A stretch of DNA of 52,256 nt, taken from Chloroflexota bacterium (GTDB lineage Bacteria; Chloroflexota; Dormibacteria; CF-121). The first letter of the stretch is position 1. The number at the start of each line of letters is the position of its first letter. The translations under genes were made by a program, and so were the position numbers. Below the pieces are notes generated by a model. The model saw only the letters and a program-made list of their open reading frames with translations. It had not been told where the DNA came from and ran no database searches. Location: positions 1 to 52,256 of the forward strand of contig VBEE01000037.1 in NCBI GenBank assembly GCA_005881715.1, read 5' to 3'. Shown piece after piece: positions 31,439 through 39,701 of this stretch.

Positions 31439-33316
31439 ATGCCGCTGCTCCGCGTCGAAAACCTGACCTTGATGTACGGCGCCACGGAGGTGCTCGCGGA
31501 GCTGACCTTCCAGGTCGAGCCGCGTCAACGGCTCGGGATCGTCGGCGCCAACGGCAGCGGCAAGTCGAGCCTGCTGCGGGCGATCTCGGGCGAGCTCACG
31601 CCGGCCGCTGGGTCCTTGACCCTGTCGCCGCGCGCGCGGACCGCCTACCTGGCGCAGGAGCTGGAAGCCAGTCCCCATGAAAGCGTGTACGCGGACGCGC
31701 TACACAGCCGGAAGGACATCATTCAGCGAAGGGAGCGGTTGACCGGGCTTGAGACGGCGATGTCCGGTGCCACCGGCGCCGCGCTGGCGATCCTGGTTGA
31801 GGAATATGGCGACATCCAGCACGAGTACGAGCGCCTCGATGGGTACGCGTATGACAACCGCGTCGCCGAGGTCCTTTTCGGGGTGGGGCTGACCGAGGCC
31901 GACCAGGCACTGCCCCCGAGCGCGCTCAGCGGGGGACAACGGCGCCGCCTGGCGCTCGCCCGGCTGCTGCTCCAGGACGCTGACCTGCTCCTGCTCGATG
32001 AGCCGACCAACCACCTGGACCTGGAGGCGATCGAGTGGCTCGAGGGCTTCTTACGCCTGTCACGGTCGGGTATGTTGATCGTCTCGCACGACCGCCGCTT
32101 CCTCGAGCACACCACCGACGACATCCTCGAGCTGCAGGCAGCGGCCGGCGAGTGGTATCCCGGCAACTACCGGCAGTACCTTCGGCTGCGCCGCGAACGG
32201 CGGACCGTGCGGCAGAAGGAGTATGAGGCGCAACAGGATTACATCGCGCGCACCGAAGAGTTCATCCGCCGCTACAAAGCCGGGCAGCGCGCGCGCGAGG
32301 CGCGCGGTCGCCAGACAAAGCTCGACCGGCTGGAACGCCTGGCGCCTCCCGCCGACGACCAGCAGATCCGCATCCGGTTGCAGGCCTCCAGCACGAGCGA
32401 GCTGATCTTTCAGAGCGATGGTCTCGAGCTCGTGTACCCCGGGCCATCTGGGAAAGGCTCGGGCTGGGGGCTCTCGGTCCCTGGCTTTACGGTGACCGCC
32501 GGGGAGCGGGTGGCGATCGTCGGACCGAATGGCTCGGGGAAGACCAGTTTGCTCAAGGCGCTGCTCGGCGAGCTCCGCCCTCGCCGGGGGAGGGTCAAGA
32601 CCGGACCGAGGGTCACCATGCGCTATTACGACCAGCATCTCGCGGACCTCGATCCGTCAAAGACCGTGTTGACCGAGCTGCAGGACGCCTTCGGCCTGCC
32701 GGAGGAAACTCTGCGCACCTTCCTCGGCCGGCTGCTCTTCAGCGGCGATGACGCCTTCAAGACGATCCGCTCACTCAGCGGCGGCGAGAAGAGCCGGGTG
32801 GCGCTCGCCAAATTGATGCTCGACGATGCCGGCCTGCTGCTGCTCGACGAGCCGACGAATCACCTCGACATCCCGGCCCAGGAGATGCTGGAAGAGGCCC
32901 TGCAGGACTTCGAAGGCACGATCGTCTTTGTTTCCCACGACCGGTACTTCATCGATGCGATCGCCACGCGGTTGTGGGTGATCGACGACGGCGCGGTCAC
33001 GCTGCACCTGGGCAACTACAGCGACCTGGAGCGGCGCCGCCAGCGCGAGCCGCGACCCGGGGGCGAGGCGGCGCGCCCGCGCCGCGCGGATCAGGTAAGA
33101 CCGGTCGACCGCCAAGCCGAAGGGTCATCGACGACCGGGGTGGAAGACCGAATCGACGAGCTGGAAGGGGAGGTGCGCCGGATCGAAGAACAGCTGGCGG
33201 ATCACCAGACCTACGACGACCCCGCCCGCGTCGCCGAGCTGGCCCGCGCGCACGAAGACGCCTCGGGACGGTTGCGAGCGCTGTACCAGGAGTGGGAGCA
33301 AGCCGCCGGGGAATAG
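31439..33316 (+). CDS. ABC-F family ATPase (ribosome-associated, Uup/EttA/ARE-like)
   Basis: A 625-residue soluble protein with two ABC domains and no membrane helices. Domain 1: GANGSGKSS, LSGGQRRRLALARLLL, LLLLDEPTNHLD. A charged linker (about 235-300; QRAREARGRQTKLDRLERL) is the P-site tRNA-interaction motif region. Domain 2: GPNGSGKTS, LSGGEKSRVALAKLML, LLLLDEPTNHLD. The C-terminus is a coiled coil (DRIDELEGEVRRIEEQL), as in Uup. ABC-F proteins act on the ribosome in translation quality control or antibiotic protection. The subgroup cannot be fixed without a phylogeny. Confidence 0.93.
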   Translation: MPLLRVENLTLMYGATEVLAELTFQVEPRQRLGIVGANGSGKSSLLRAISGELTPAAGSLTLSPRARTAYLAQELEASPHESVYADALHSRKDIIQRRERLTGLETAMSGATGAALAILVEEYGDIQHEYERLDGYAYDNRVAEVLFGVGLTEADQALPPSALSGGQRRRLALARLLLQDADLLLLDEPTNHLDLEAIEWLEGFLRLSRSGMLIVSHDRRFLEHTTDDILELQAAAGEWYPGNYRQYLRLRRERRTVRQKEYEAQQDYIARTEEFIRRYKAGQRAREARGRQTKLDRLERLAPPADDQQIRIRLQASSTSELIFQSDGLELVYPGPSGKGSGWGLSVPGFTVTAGERVAIVGPNGSGKTSLLKALLGELRPRRGRVKTGPRVTMRYYDQHLADLDPSKTVLTELQDAFGLPEETLRTFLGRLLFSGDDAFKTIRSLSGGEKSRVALAKLMLDDAGLLLLDEPTNHLDIPAQEMLEEALQDFEGTIVFVSHDRYFIDAIATRLWVIDDGAVTLHLGNYSDLERRRQREPRPGGEAARPRRADQVRPVDRQAEGSSTTGVEDRIDELEGEVRRIEEQLADHQTYDDPARVAELARAHEDASGRLRALYQEWEQAAGE

Positions 33317-33324
33317 ACCGGCGC

Positions 33325-34020
33325 GTGAGGCGTTCGACCCGACCGGGACGGCCGGTGGCGAGCGCCGACCATCCGCTGCTGCGCCCGGCGGTTTCGCTTG
33401 TTTACGCCGCGCTGATCGCGGCCGCGCTGCTCGCGATCGACCAGATCGTGCAGTTCATGCCGGGGGCCTGGTTCAACCTGCTGGCTGCTTGCGTCATCGC
33501 CCTGTCGGTGACCACTGTGGTGCTCCTGTCGAGGACGGCATGGCGCCGATATCGCGAGGGCCTGGACCGCCGAGCCCTGGGATGGGTGGGCGCGGCCTTG
33601 GCGGCGACGCTCCTGGGCGGCGTGGCCGGCATCGAGTTGGCGGACAGCGCCCAGCTCGCCGCTCAGATCAGCGGCGCGGATGTCCGCGTCACAAAACCGC
33701 TGATCGATTCACTCCCGCGCCCGCCCGGCGCGACGGTCCTCAATGAGCAGCCCGGTCTTGCCGACACCGAAAGCATCTCGGAGGAGATCAAGGCCAAGGA
33801 CCTGAACGCGGTCATCCCGTTCTACAAGGTGCAATTGGCGAAGAGTGGCTGGGTCGAAGATGCCAGCTCGGCCTCCACCACCACCGCCCGTTTCGTCAAA
33901 GGCACGTTCATCGCTTCGATCGACCTCGACCCGAGTTCCGGCAGCTACGCGCTGACCGTCGACCGGATCAATCCGAATCTGTTGGGCTCCCCCTCCGCCT
34001 CCCCGGCTTCCAGCCCCTAG
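33325..34020 (+). CDS. Membrane protein with extracytoplasmic domain, unknown function
   Basis: About 231 residues from GTG 33325, 8 bp after the ABC-F stop. Helices are at about 22-40, 50-68 and 91-108, followed by an extracytoplasmic domain of about 110 residues ending in a Ser/Pro-rich tail (SPSASPASSP). That domain (VIPFYKVQLAKSGWVEDAS and ARFVKGTFIASIDLDPSSG) resembles a small alpha-beta fold but is not recognised. The same frame stays open back to 32974, but that part only shadows the ABC-F gene. Probably cotranscribed with it. Confidence 0.65.
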   Translation: MRRSTRPGRPVASADHPLLRPAVSLVYAALIAAALLAIDQIVQFMPGAWFNLLAACVIALSVTTVVLLSRTAWRRYREGLDRRALGWVGAALAATLLGGVAGIELADSAQLAAQISGADVRVTKPLIDSLPRPPGATVLNEQPGLADTESISEEIKAKDLNAVIPFYKVQLAKSGWVEDASSASTTTARFVKGTFIASIDLDPSSGSYALTVDRINPNLLGSPSASPASSP

Positions 34021-34147
34021 CCGACCTTAGGCACGGCGCACAAAAAGGACCCCGGCAACTCGTCTTTGCGGCCCGATGACGTGGCGGACCGCCGTCCCTA
34101 GGATCGGGGCAAGTCGTATTTCCGCGTGCAACGGAGGGAAATTGTCT

Positions 34148-35605
34148 ATGGCGATTGACCAGGGCGTGCGCTCGAAGAAGGAAACCAGGGCGGATGCCCA
34201 GTCCGTTATCGACCTGGCTCACAAGCAGGGACTGAAGATCGTCGACCTCAAGTTCATCGACCTGATCGGGACCTGGCAGCATTTCTCGATCCCGGTCCAG
34301 GAACTGAGTAAAGGCCTCTTCGAGGATGGCATCGGCTTCGACGGCTCGAGCATTCGCGGCTTCCAGCACATCCATGAGAGCGACATGCTGCTGATTCCGG
34401 ATCCATCGACCGCCATCGTTGATCCGGTGTTGCGGGTGCCGACGCTGAGCATCAACTGCGATGTGATCGACCCGATCACCCGCGAGCCCTACTCCCGCGA
34501 TCCGCGCTACGTCGGGAAGAAGGCGGAAGCCTTCCTGCTCTCGACCGGCCTCGCTGACACGGGCTACTTTGGCCCGGAATGCGAGTTCTACATCTTCAAC
34601 AGCATGCGCTTCGACCAGAACCAGTTCTCGGGCATGTACGAGATCGATTCGGTGGAAGGCATCTGGAACTCCGGCAAGAATACCGAGCCGAACCAGGCCT
34701 ACCGCCCCCGATACAAGGAAGGCTATTTCCCCGTCCCGCCGACCGACAAGCTCCAGGACCTCCGCTCCCAGATCGTCCTCAAGCTGATCGAAGCCGGCGT
34801 CGACGTCGAGGTTCACCACCATGAGGTCGGGACCGCCGGCCAGACCGAGATCGACATGCGCTTCGACACTCTGGTGAACATGGCCGACAAAGTGATGATG
34901 TACAAGTACGTCGTCAAGAACGTCTGCGCCCAGAACGGCTTCGTGGCGACGTTCATGCCCAAGCCGCTCTTCATGGACAACGGGTCCGGCATGCACACTC
35001 ACCAGAGTCTCTGGAAGGATGGCGTGCCGCTGTTCTATGACAAGGCGGGCTACGCGGGCATCAGCGACATGTGCCGCTGGTACATCGGCGGACTGCTGAA
35101 GCACGCGCCCTCGCTGCTCGCCTTCGCCGCCCCGACGACCAATTCCTACCGCCGGCTGGTGCCCGGATACGAGGCGCCCATCAACCTCATCTACTCGAAG
35201 CGCAATCGGAGCGCCTGCGTGCGCATCCCAATGTACTTCGACAACCCGAAGGCCAAGCGGCTCGAGTTCCGGACGCCTGACCCGTCCTGCAACCCGTATC
35301 TGTCGTTCGCCGCCTGCCTGATGGCCGGTCTCGACGGGGTTATCAACAAGATCGAGCCACCCAAGCCGATCGACGAAGACCTCTACGAGCTGGAGCCCGA
35401 GCTAAAGCGCCAGGTGAAGAGCACGCCAGGCTCGCTGGCCGAAGTGCTCGACGCGCTGGAGATCGACAACGAGTACCTCACACGCGGCGGCGTCTTCACG
35501 AATGATCTGATTGAAACCTGGATCGACTACAAGCGTGTTCGTGAGTACGACCAGATCGCGCTGCGGCCACATCCATGGGAGTTCTATCTCTACCACGACA
35601 TCTAA
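34148..35605 (+). CDS. glnA: Glutamine synthetase type I
   Basis: A 485-residue GSI subunit that makes glutamine from glutamate, ammonia and ATP as a dodecamer. Landmarks are [19 protein letters not shown] (N-terminal beta-grasp), GPECEFYIF (metal Glu), [17 protein letters not shown] (metal Glu, His), [20 protein letters not shown] (Glu/ATP loop), [16 protein letters not shown] (latch Arg), [11 protein letters not shown], and [19 protein letters not shown]. The ATG at 34148 has GGAGGG 9 nt upstream. The frame extends to 34076, but the family start and the ribosome site fix 34148. A paralogous GS gene follows. Confidence 0.95.
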   Translation: MAIDQGVRSKKETRADAQSVIDLAHKQGLKIVDLKFIDLIGTWQHFSIPVQELSKGLFEDGIGFDGSSIRGFQHIHESDMLLIPDPSTAIVDPVLRVPTLSINCDVIDPITREPYSRDPRYVGKKAEAFLLSTGLADTGYFGPECEFYIFNSMRFDQNQFSGMYEIDSVEGIWNSGKNTEPNQAYRPRYKEGYFPVPPTDKLQDLRSQIVLKLIEAGVDVEVHHHEVGTAGQTEIDMRFDTLVNMADKVMMYKYVVKNVCAQNGFVATFMPKPLFMDNGSGMHTHQSLWKDGVPLFYDKAGYAGISDMCRWYIGGLLKHAPSLLAFAAPTTNSYRRLVPGYEAPINLIYSKRNRSACVRIPMYFDNPKAKRLEFRTPDPSCNPYLSFAACLMAGLDGVINKIEPPKPIDEDLYELEPELKRQVKSTPGSLAEVLDALEIDNEYLTRGGVFTNDLIETWIDYKRVREYDQIALRPHPWEFYLYHDI

Positions 35606-35639
35606 TTCGTTGCGTTAGTCGGATCGCGCGTTCGACATT

Positions 35640-35668
35640 GGCGGCTGCCACTCGCCCTGGCAGCCGCC
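35640..35668 (+). promoter_or_regulatory. Strong stem-loop between the two GS genes
   Basis: A perfect 11-bp stem (GGCGGCTGCCA / TGGCAGCCGCC, loop CTCGCCC) lies 34 bp after the first GS stop and 28 bp before the small ORF. It lacks a U-tract. It may be an attenuator, a stability hairpin or a translational control element for the small ORF and second GS. Confidence 0.5.
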
Positions 35669-35696
35669 TCATGATCAGGCAGAAGAGGAGCAGCGT

Positions 35697-35825
35697 ATGG
35701 ACTATCCGGTAGCACACGACAAGCCCTGGAGACCGGCCGATCATCCGCGTCCCGGCCCGTCCTGGATGGAGGAGACGCCCCCCTCGAACTCCGAGCACAA
35801 AGGAGTCCCCGACGCCGAAGACTGA
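35697..35825 (+). CDS. 42-residue Pro-rich small ORF upstream of the second GS
   Basis: The ORF ATG GAC TAT ... GAC TGA encodes a 42-residue acidic, Pro-rich peptide (MDYPVAHDKPWRPADHPRPG...). GAGGAG lies 6 nt before the ATG, one of the best ribosome sites in the window. Its 3' end overlaps the probable non-ATG start of the second GS (ACG 35812) and its reading frame is one base different. It could be a leader peptide that couples translation, a small GS-binding protein analogous to GS inactivating factors, or a GS N-terminus separated by a frameshift. I do not recognise a family. Confidence 0.55.
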   Translation: MDYPVAHDKPWRPADHPRPGPSWMEETPPSNSEHKGVPDAED

Positions 35826-37179
35826 GGCGGCCGCCGGCCGCACAGCGTCCATCACCGTCGAACGCGCGCTGGATCGGCTGTCCGAGCGCGGCATTCGATT
35901 CCTCGATCTGCGCTTCGTCGATGTCCTGGGGACGGTAAAGAGCATCACGATCCCGACCCAACGGCTGCCCCACGCCGTGCGCAATGGCGAATGGTTCGAT
36001 GGCTCGTCTGTGGAAGGCTTCGCACGCGTCTTCGAGAGCGACATGTTCCTCCGTCCAGACCTGGACACGCTCACCATTGCTGCCGGCGATACCATTCCCG
36101 GGGCCCAGGTGATCTGCGACCTGTTGACGCCGGAGGGGGAGCGGTTTGCGGGCGACCCGCGCGGCGTACTCGCCCGGGCACTGGCAGAAGCGGGGGCGCT
36201 GGGCTTCGATTACGCGGTCGCGATCGAGTTGGAATTCTTTCTCCTGAACGCTGACCCGGCCGGCGGGCCGCGTCCAGGACGGCACGACCGGGCCAGTTAC
36301 TTCGATCATCCGGTCGACCTGGGCAGCGAAGTCCGGCAGGAGATCGTCGACGGGCTCGACAACCTCGGCATCACCATCGAGGCCAGCCACCACGAGGTGG
36401 CGGCCGGCCAGTACGAGCTCGACCTCGGTCTCAGTAATGCGCTCAAGAGCGCGGATCAGCTGGTCACCATCAAGCATGCGGTCAAAGCGGTCGCCCAACG
36501 CCGCGGCCTGCTGGCGACCTTCATGCCAAAGCCGATTTTCGGCGCGGCCGGCTCGGGAATGCACACCCACCAGGTGCTCAACGAGGCGGGCAAGGACGTC
36601 AACGCGTTCTACGACCGCGCCGACCAGTATCACCTGTCAACGGTCGCCAAGCACTTCATCGCCGGACAGCTGGCGCATGCCCGCGCCATGTGCGCGCTGG
36701 TTGCGCCGCTGGTCAACTCCTATAAGCGGTTCGTGCCCGGCTTCGAGGCGCCGGTCGCGATCAGCTGGGCGCAGATGAACCGGTCGGCTCTGATCCGAGT
36801 GCCCCGTGCCGGCAGCGGCGACCGGGCCATGATCCGGGTCGAATTCCGGGCGCCGGACCCCTCGTGCAACCCCTACCTGGCGTTCGCCGCCATGCTCCAC
36901 GCTGGCCTCGCCGGGGTCCGCCAGAAGCTGCCGCTACCGCCTCCTGTCGAGGAAAACCTGTACGCCTTCGACCCCGAGCGCCTGGCCCGCCACCAGCTCG
37001 GCCAGCTGCCCGGCTCGCTCGCAGAAGCCCTGCGCGAACTGCGCCAGGACGAAGTCATGCGCGATGCGCTGGGTGTCCACCTCCTGGAACGTTTTATCGA
37101 GGCGAAGGAGATGGAGTGGCAGAGCTATGAAAAGCAGGTCAGCGCGTGGGAGCTCGACGCCTACCTGGAGGCGTACTAG
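35812..37179 (+). CDS. Glutamine synthetase type I paralogue, start codon uncertain (possible ACG)
   Basis: About 455 residues. The conserved part starts IRFLDLRFVDVLGTVKSITI and continues with [84 protein letters not shown] and [19 protein letters not shown], so the metal and nucleotide sites are kept. The first ATG/GTG/TTG in this frame is GTG 35977, which would delete most of the N-terminal beta-grasp domain. The frame is open upstream to a TAG at 35709. GGAG followed by 6 nt and ACG CCG AAG (35812) gives a sensible family-length start. It is shorter than GS1 and differs in the C-terminal part, so it may act on glutamate or an amine (GlnA-like). Confidence 0.85.
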   Translation, partial: TPKTEAAAGRTASITVERALDRLSERGIRFLDLRFVDVLGTVKSITIPTQRLPHAVRNGEWFDGSSVEGFARVFESDMFLRPDLDTLTIAAGDTIPGAQVICDLLTPEGERFAGDPRGVLARALAEAGALGFDYAVAIELEFFLLNADPAGGPRPGRHDRASYFDHPVDLGSEVRQEIVDGLDNLGITIEASHHEVAAGQYELDLGLSNALKSADQLVTIKHAVKAVAQRRGLLATFMPKPIFGAAGSGMHTHQVLNEAGKDVNAFYDRADQYHLSTVAKHFIAGQLAHARAMCALVAPLVNSYKRFVPGFEAPVAISWAQMNRSALIRVPRAGSGDRAMIRVEFRAPDPSCNPYLAFAAMLHAGLAGVRQKLPLPPPVEENLYAFDPERLARHQLGQLPGSLAEALRELRQDEVMRDALGVHLLERFIEAKEMEWQSYEKQVSAWELDAYLEAY

Positions 37180-37471
37180 GCCCCCGGTTCAACTTCTCAT
37201 CGCCGTCGTCCTGGTCCCGGTCGCCGGCCTCTATGTCATCGAGGCATTCATAGCCCCAGTCCCGCTGGTCCGTATCGTGTTGCGCAGCCTGCCTGTGCTC
37301 CCCGTCGCCATCTGGACGCTCTGGTACGAGAAATCCCGGCCCTTCGAACAACAACCGGCGAGGCGTCGTGCCGCGAGCCGCATTCTGCTCCTGGTGCTCG
37401 TCATGGCCTTTGCCGTCGCCGTCCTCGGCATCGGCCTCAACTGGCTGTATGACCCGAACCGGGTGATCTGA
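37127..37471 (+). CDS. Small membrane protein, unknown function
   Basis: A 114-residue protein from ATG 37127, which overlaps the GS2 3' end by 53 bp. A basic N-terminus (MKSRSARGSSTPTWRRTRPP) precedes hydrophobic helices at about 22-40, 45-60 and 80-100, with a charged loop (KSRPFEQQPARRR). The hydrophobic part lies entirely past the GS2 stop, which supports a real gene. A later non-standard start cannot be excluded. No family is recognised. Confidence 0.55.
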   Translation: MKSRSARGSSTPTWRRTRPPVQLLIAVVLVPVAGLYVIEAFIAPVPLVRIVLRSLPVLPVAIWTLWYEKSRPFEQQPARRRAASRILLLVLVMAFAVAVLGIGLNWLYDPNRVI

Positions 37472-37548
37472 TCGGGCTGAACGACCCGCGCTTGCGCGCC
37501 TAGAATGACGGCTGATCAGGCGGCAATCGGTGATCAGGAGGTCGACAC

Positions 37549-37950
37549 ATGGCACACCATTTGAAGGATCTGACGATCGAGCTCGATGAGAAGGTCGGAA
37601 GCGTGGCGGCTGCGGCTGAAGCGATCGGCAAGGCCGGCGTCAACATCGAGGGCATCTGCGGGTTCGTCGTCGGCGGAAAGGGCGTCGGCCACGTGCTGGT
37701 CGCGGACCCCGGTAAGGCGCGCCAGGCGCTGCAGAGTGCCGGCGCACGCGTCACCGGTGAGCAAGACGTGCTCGTTCTGGACATCGAGGACAAGCCGGGA
37801 TCGCTTGGAAAGCTGACCCGGAAGATCGCCGATGCCGGCGTCAATCTGAATGCGGTCTACCTGGCGACGAAGACGCGCGTGGTCATTGGCGCGCCGGATA
37901 TCGAGAAGGCGCGGGCTGCCGCCGGCCAAGGAGCCGCCAGCGTTCGCTAG
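37549..37950 (+). CDS. ACT domain protein (amino-acid-binding regulator)
   Basis: A 133-residue protein with two ACT-like halves. The first starts LKDLTIELDEKVGSVAAAAE; the second is VLVLDIEDKPGSLGKLTRK, followed by AGVNLNAVYLATKTRVVIG. ACT domains bind amino acids and usually regulate enzymes. A good AGGAGG site lies 8 nt before the ATG. Downstream of the two GS genes, a link to nitrogen or glutamine status is plausible (inference). Its stop overlaps by 4 bp the stop of the convergent dehydrogenase gene. Confidence 0.85.
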   Translation: MAHHLKDLTIELDEKVGSVAAAAEAIGKAGVNIEGICGFVVGGKGVGHVLVADPGKARQALQSAGARVTGEQDVLVLDIEDKPGSLGKLTRKIADAGVNLNAVYLATKTRVVIGAPDIEKARAAAGQGAASVR

Positions 37951-38804
37951 CCCAGGTCGGAATCTCCCTCTCCCCTCGTGGGGGAGGGACGGGGCGGGCG
38001 GTTGTCGATTCCGGTATCTGTATTTCGAGCCCAACGCCGGAGCACGCCGCTAACGGCCCAGCCGGCCAGATGGTTAGCAGCAACCCCCATCCGGTCGGGA
38101 AACCACGACACGTAGAGGGTTCTCCGGTTGCGCTCGACTGCCGCCGCGATGCGCCGGGCGACCTTCTCGGCCGGCACCGCCGGGACTCGCTGGTGGGCCA
38201 GGCGGCCGCGAGCGCCGAGCCGGTTCTGGCCAAAGTTCGACCGGGTCATCCCGGGAAAGACATTCATCACGCGGATCCCGCGGTGGCCTTCCTCCATCCG
38301 CAGCGCGTCGCCGATCGCGGCCAGCGCGAACTTGCTCGCCGAGTAATAGCCGATTCGGGGCACGACGATGCGGCCGGCGACCGAGGAGATGTTGATGATC
38401 ATCCCCGACTGCTGCGCCCGCATGATCGGAATCACGGCCCGGATCGTGCTCGCCGCCGCCAGCACGTTCAGCCGAAATAGTGCCTCGACATCGGCTGCCT
38501 CCGCATCGGCGATGCTCGCGTTGAGGCCGACGCCGGCGTTGTTCACCAGCACGTCGATGCCACCCAGCCCTCGGATCGTTTCTGTCGTCATTCGCTCGAC
38601 CTGGTCGGGGATGGTCACGTCGGTCAGAATCACGACGGCTTCGCCGCCCCGATCGCGGATTTCGCTCGCCAGCTCATCGAGGGCCGGCCGATTGCGGGCT
38701 GCGAGAGCGACCCGGGCCCCCCGTCCGCTGAATTCCAGCGCAATCGCCCGACCGATGCCCTGTGAGGCACCGGTGATGACCACGCGGGCATTGTTCAGGT
38801 GCAT
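37947..38804 (-). CDS. Short-chain dehydrogenase/reductase with repeat-encoded C-terminal tail
   Basis: A 285-residue classical SDR. The NAD(P) loop is TGASQGIGRA (residues 11-20), the NNAG motif is VLVNNAGVG, the catalytic Ser is in NISSVAGRI and YxxxK is YYSASKFA. A basic residue after the second strand (AARNRP) suggests NADPH. The substrate is unknown. The last about 18 residues (NRPPRPSPTRGEGDSDLG) are encoded by a GC-rich palindromic repeat, not by SDR sequence. It starts 4 bp after the fpg stop and is cotranscribed with it. Confidence 0.88.
   Translation of the reverse strand: MHLNNARVVITGASQGIGRAIALEFSGRGARVALAARNRPALDELASEIRDRGGEAVVILTDVTIPDQVERMTTETIRGLGGIDVLVNNAGVGLNASIADAEAADVEALFRLNVLAAASTIRAVIPIMRAQQSGMIINISSVAGRIVVPRIGYYSASKFALAAIGDALRMEEGHRGIRVMNVFPGMTRSNFGQNRLGARGRLAHQRVPAVPAEKVARRIAAAVERNRRTLYVSWFPDRMGVAANHLAGWAVSGVLRRWARNTDTGIDNRPPRPSPTRGEGDSDLG
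37966..37988. repeat. Palindromic repeat (CCCTCTCCCC...GGGGAGGG)
   Basis: A 9-bp stem with one G-U pair and a 5-nt loop, of the CCCTCTCC / GGAGAGGG type found dispersed in many bacterial genomes. It encodes the tail of the SDR protein and lies between the convergent ACT and SDR genes, where it may also serve as a terminator. Confidence 0.6.
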
Positions 38805-38807
38805 GCG

Positions 38808-39611
38808 CTACTGCTGGCAGCCACGACAGAAATCCGTCGCCTCGCCGCGGGCGGTCAGCTCCGAGATCCGGTGGCCGCAGCGCGGACATTTCTCCTTCGC
38901 CTTGCCATGGACCGCCATGAAACTTCGATCCTGCTTGTGCGCCTCATAGTTCGGCTGCGCCTTAATCGATTCGATGGCCGTGTGCAATACCTTGCCGGTC
39001 GCCGCGTGGAGCTTGCCGACGTCGTCCGATTTGAGTGTCGTTCGCTTGCGCAGCGGCAGCAAGCCGGCCTCGTGAAGGATCTCATCGGAGTAGGCGTTGC
39101 CGACGCCGGCGATAAACGCCTGGTTGCGCAGCAGGTTTTTCAGCTCGCCAGGATGGCGTCGAATGCGCTGGGAGAATTCGGACAGGCCAACCGTCAGGGC
39201 GTCCGGGCCAAGCTCGGCCCATCCGGGGATCGTCGGGAGCGCGCCGGGCACGACCCAGTACACCCTCCCCATCTTCACGGTATCCAGGAAGCGCAACTCA
39301 TCACCGCCGTCGAGCGTGATCCGGAAAACGGTGGCGGCCGCCATTTTCTCGGCAGCACTGGTCCATTGCAAGCGGCCTCCCAGCATGGGATTGATGACCA
39401 GATGCTGGCCGCTGATGTCGAAGATGAGGAACTTGCCGCGGCGCCAGGTCCGCTCAAAGGTGCCGCCTGCGAGCTGGCGCGCGAACTCGTCCGGGGGGGT
39501 GCGCAGCAGGAAGCTGAGTTTCGGTGACGTCCAGACCTGGGCGATCCGCTTTCCCTCGAGCCGCGGGCCGAGATACTCGCGAAGCACCTCGAGTTCGGGC
39601 AGTTCGGGCAT
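38808..39611 (-). CDS. mutM: Formamidopyrimidine-DNA glycosylase (Fpg/MutM)
   Basis: A 267-residue base-excision repair enzyme that removes 8-oxoguanine and formamidopyrimidines and nicks the abasic site. It begins with PELPE (catalytic Pro2, Glu3). It has the helix-two-turn-helix block LLRNQAFIAGVGNAYSDEIL, the Lys of the KMGR loop, and a C-terminal zinc finger CPRCG...FCRGCQ with a final QQ. The longer frame upstream is unsupported; ATG 39611 gives the invariant MPELPE. TAGCCT lies 8 nt upstream (39620-39625), fitting a leaderless mRNA. Divergent from the TetR-like gene. Confidence 0.95.
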   Translation of the reverse strand: MPELPELEVLREYLGPRLEGKRIAQVWTSPKLSFLLRTPPDEFARQLAGGTFERTWRRGKFLIFDISGQHLVINPMLGGRLQWTSAAEKMAAATVFRITLDGGDELRFLDTVKMGRVYWVVPGALPTIPGWAELGPDALTVGLSEFSQRIRRHPGELKNLLRNQAFIAGVGNAYSDEILHEAGLLPLRKRTTLKSDDVGKLHAATGKVLHTAIESIKAQPNYEAHKQDRSFMAVHGKAKEKCPRCGHRISELTARGEATDFCRGCQQ

Positions 39612-39664
39612 AGCTCCACAGGCTAGCGGAGCGGCGTTCATCTCGCTGCGGGGCCGGCTGGTAC

Positions 39665-39701
39665 TTGACAAGACTGGACGTCGCATCTAGTATCGTGCCA
39701 C
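39665..39701 (+). promoter_or_regulatory. Strong sigma-70-type promoter of the TetR/ABC-2 operon, leaderless
   Basis: TTGACA (39665-39670), a 17-bp spacer and TAGTAT (39688-39693) form an almost consensus promoter. The ATG at 39702 follows after only 8 nt, so the mRNA should start at the start codon. No ribosome site is present. Confidence 0.8.

Noticed and set aside
34076-34147. Extended start for the first glutamine synthetase
   Set aside because: The extra 24 residues are not family-like, and the GGAGGG site fixes the start at 34148.
35602-36633. 343-codon minus-strand ORF opposite GS2
   Set aside because: Antisense shadow of the glutamine synthetase paralogue; the conserved motifs are all on the plus strand.
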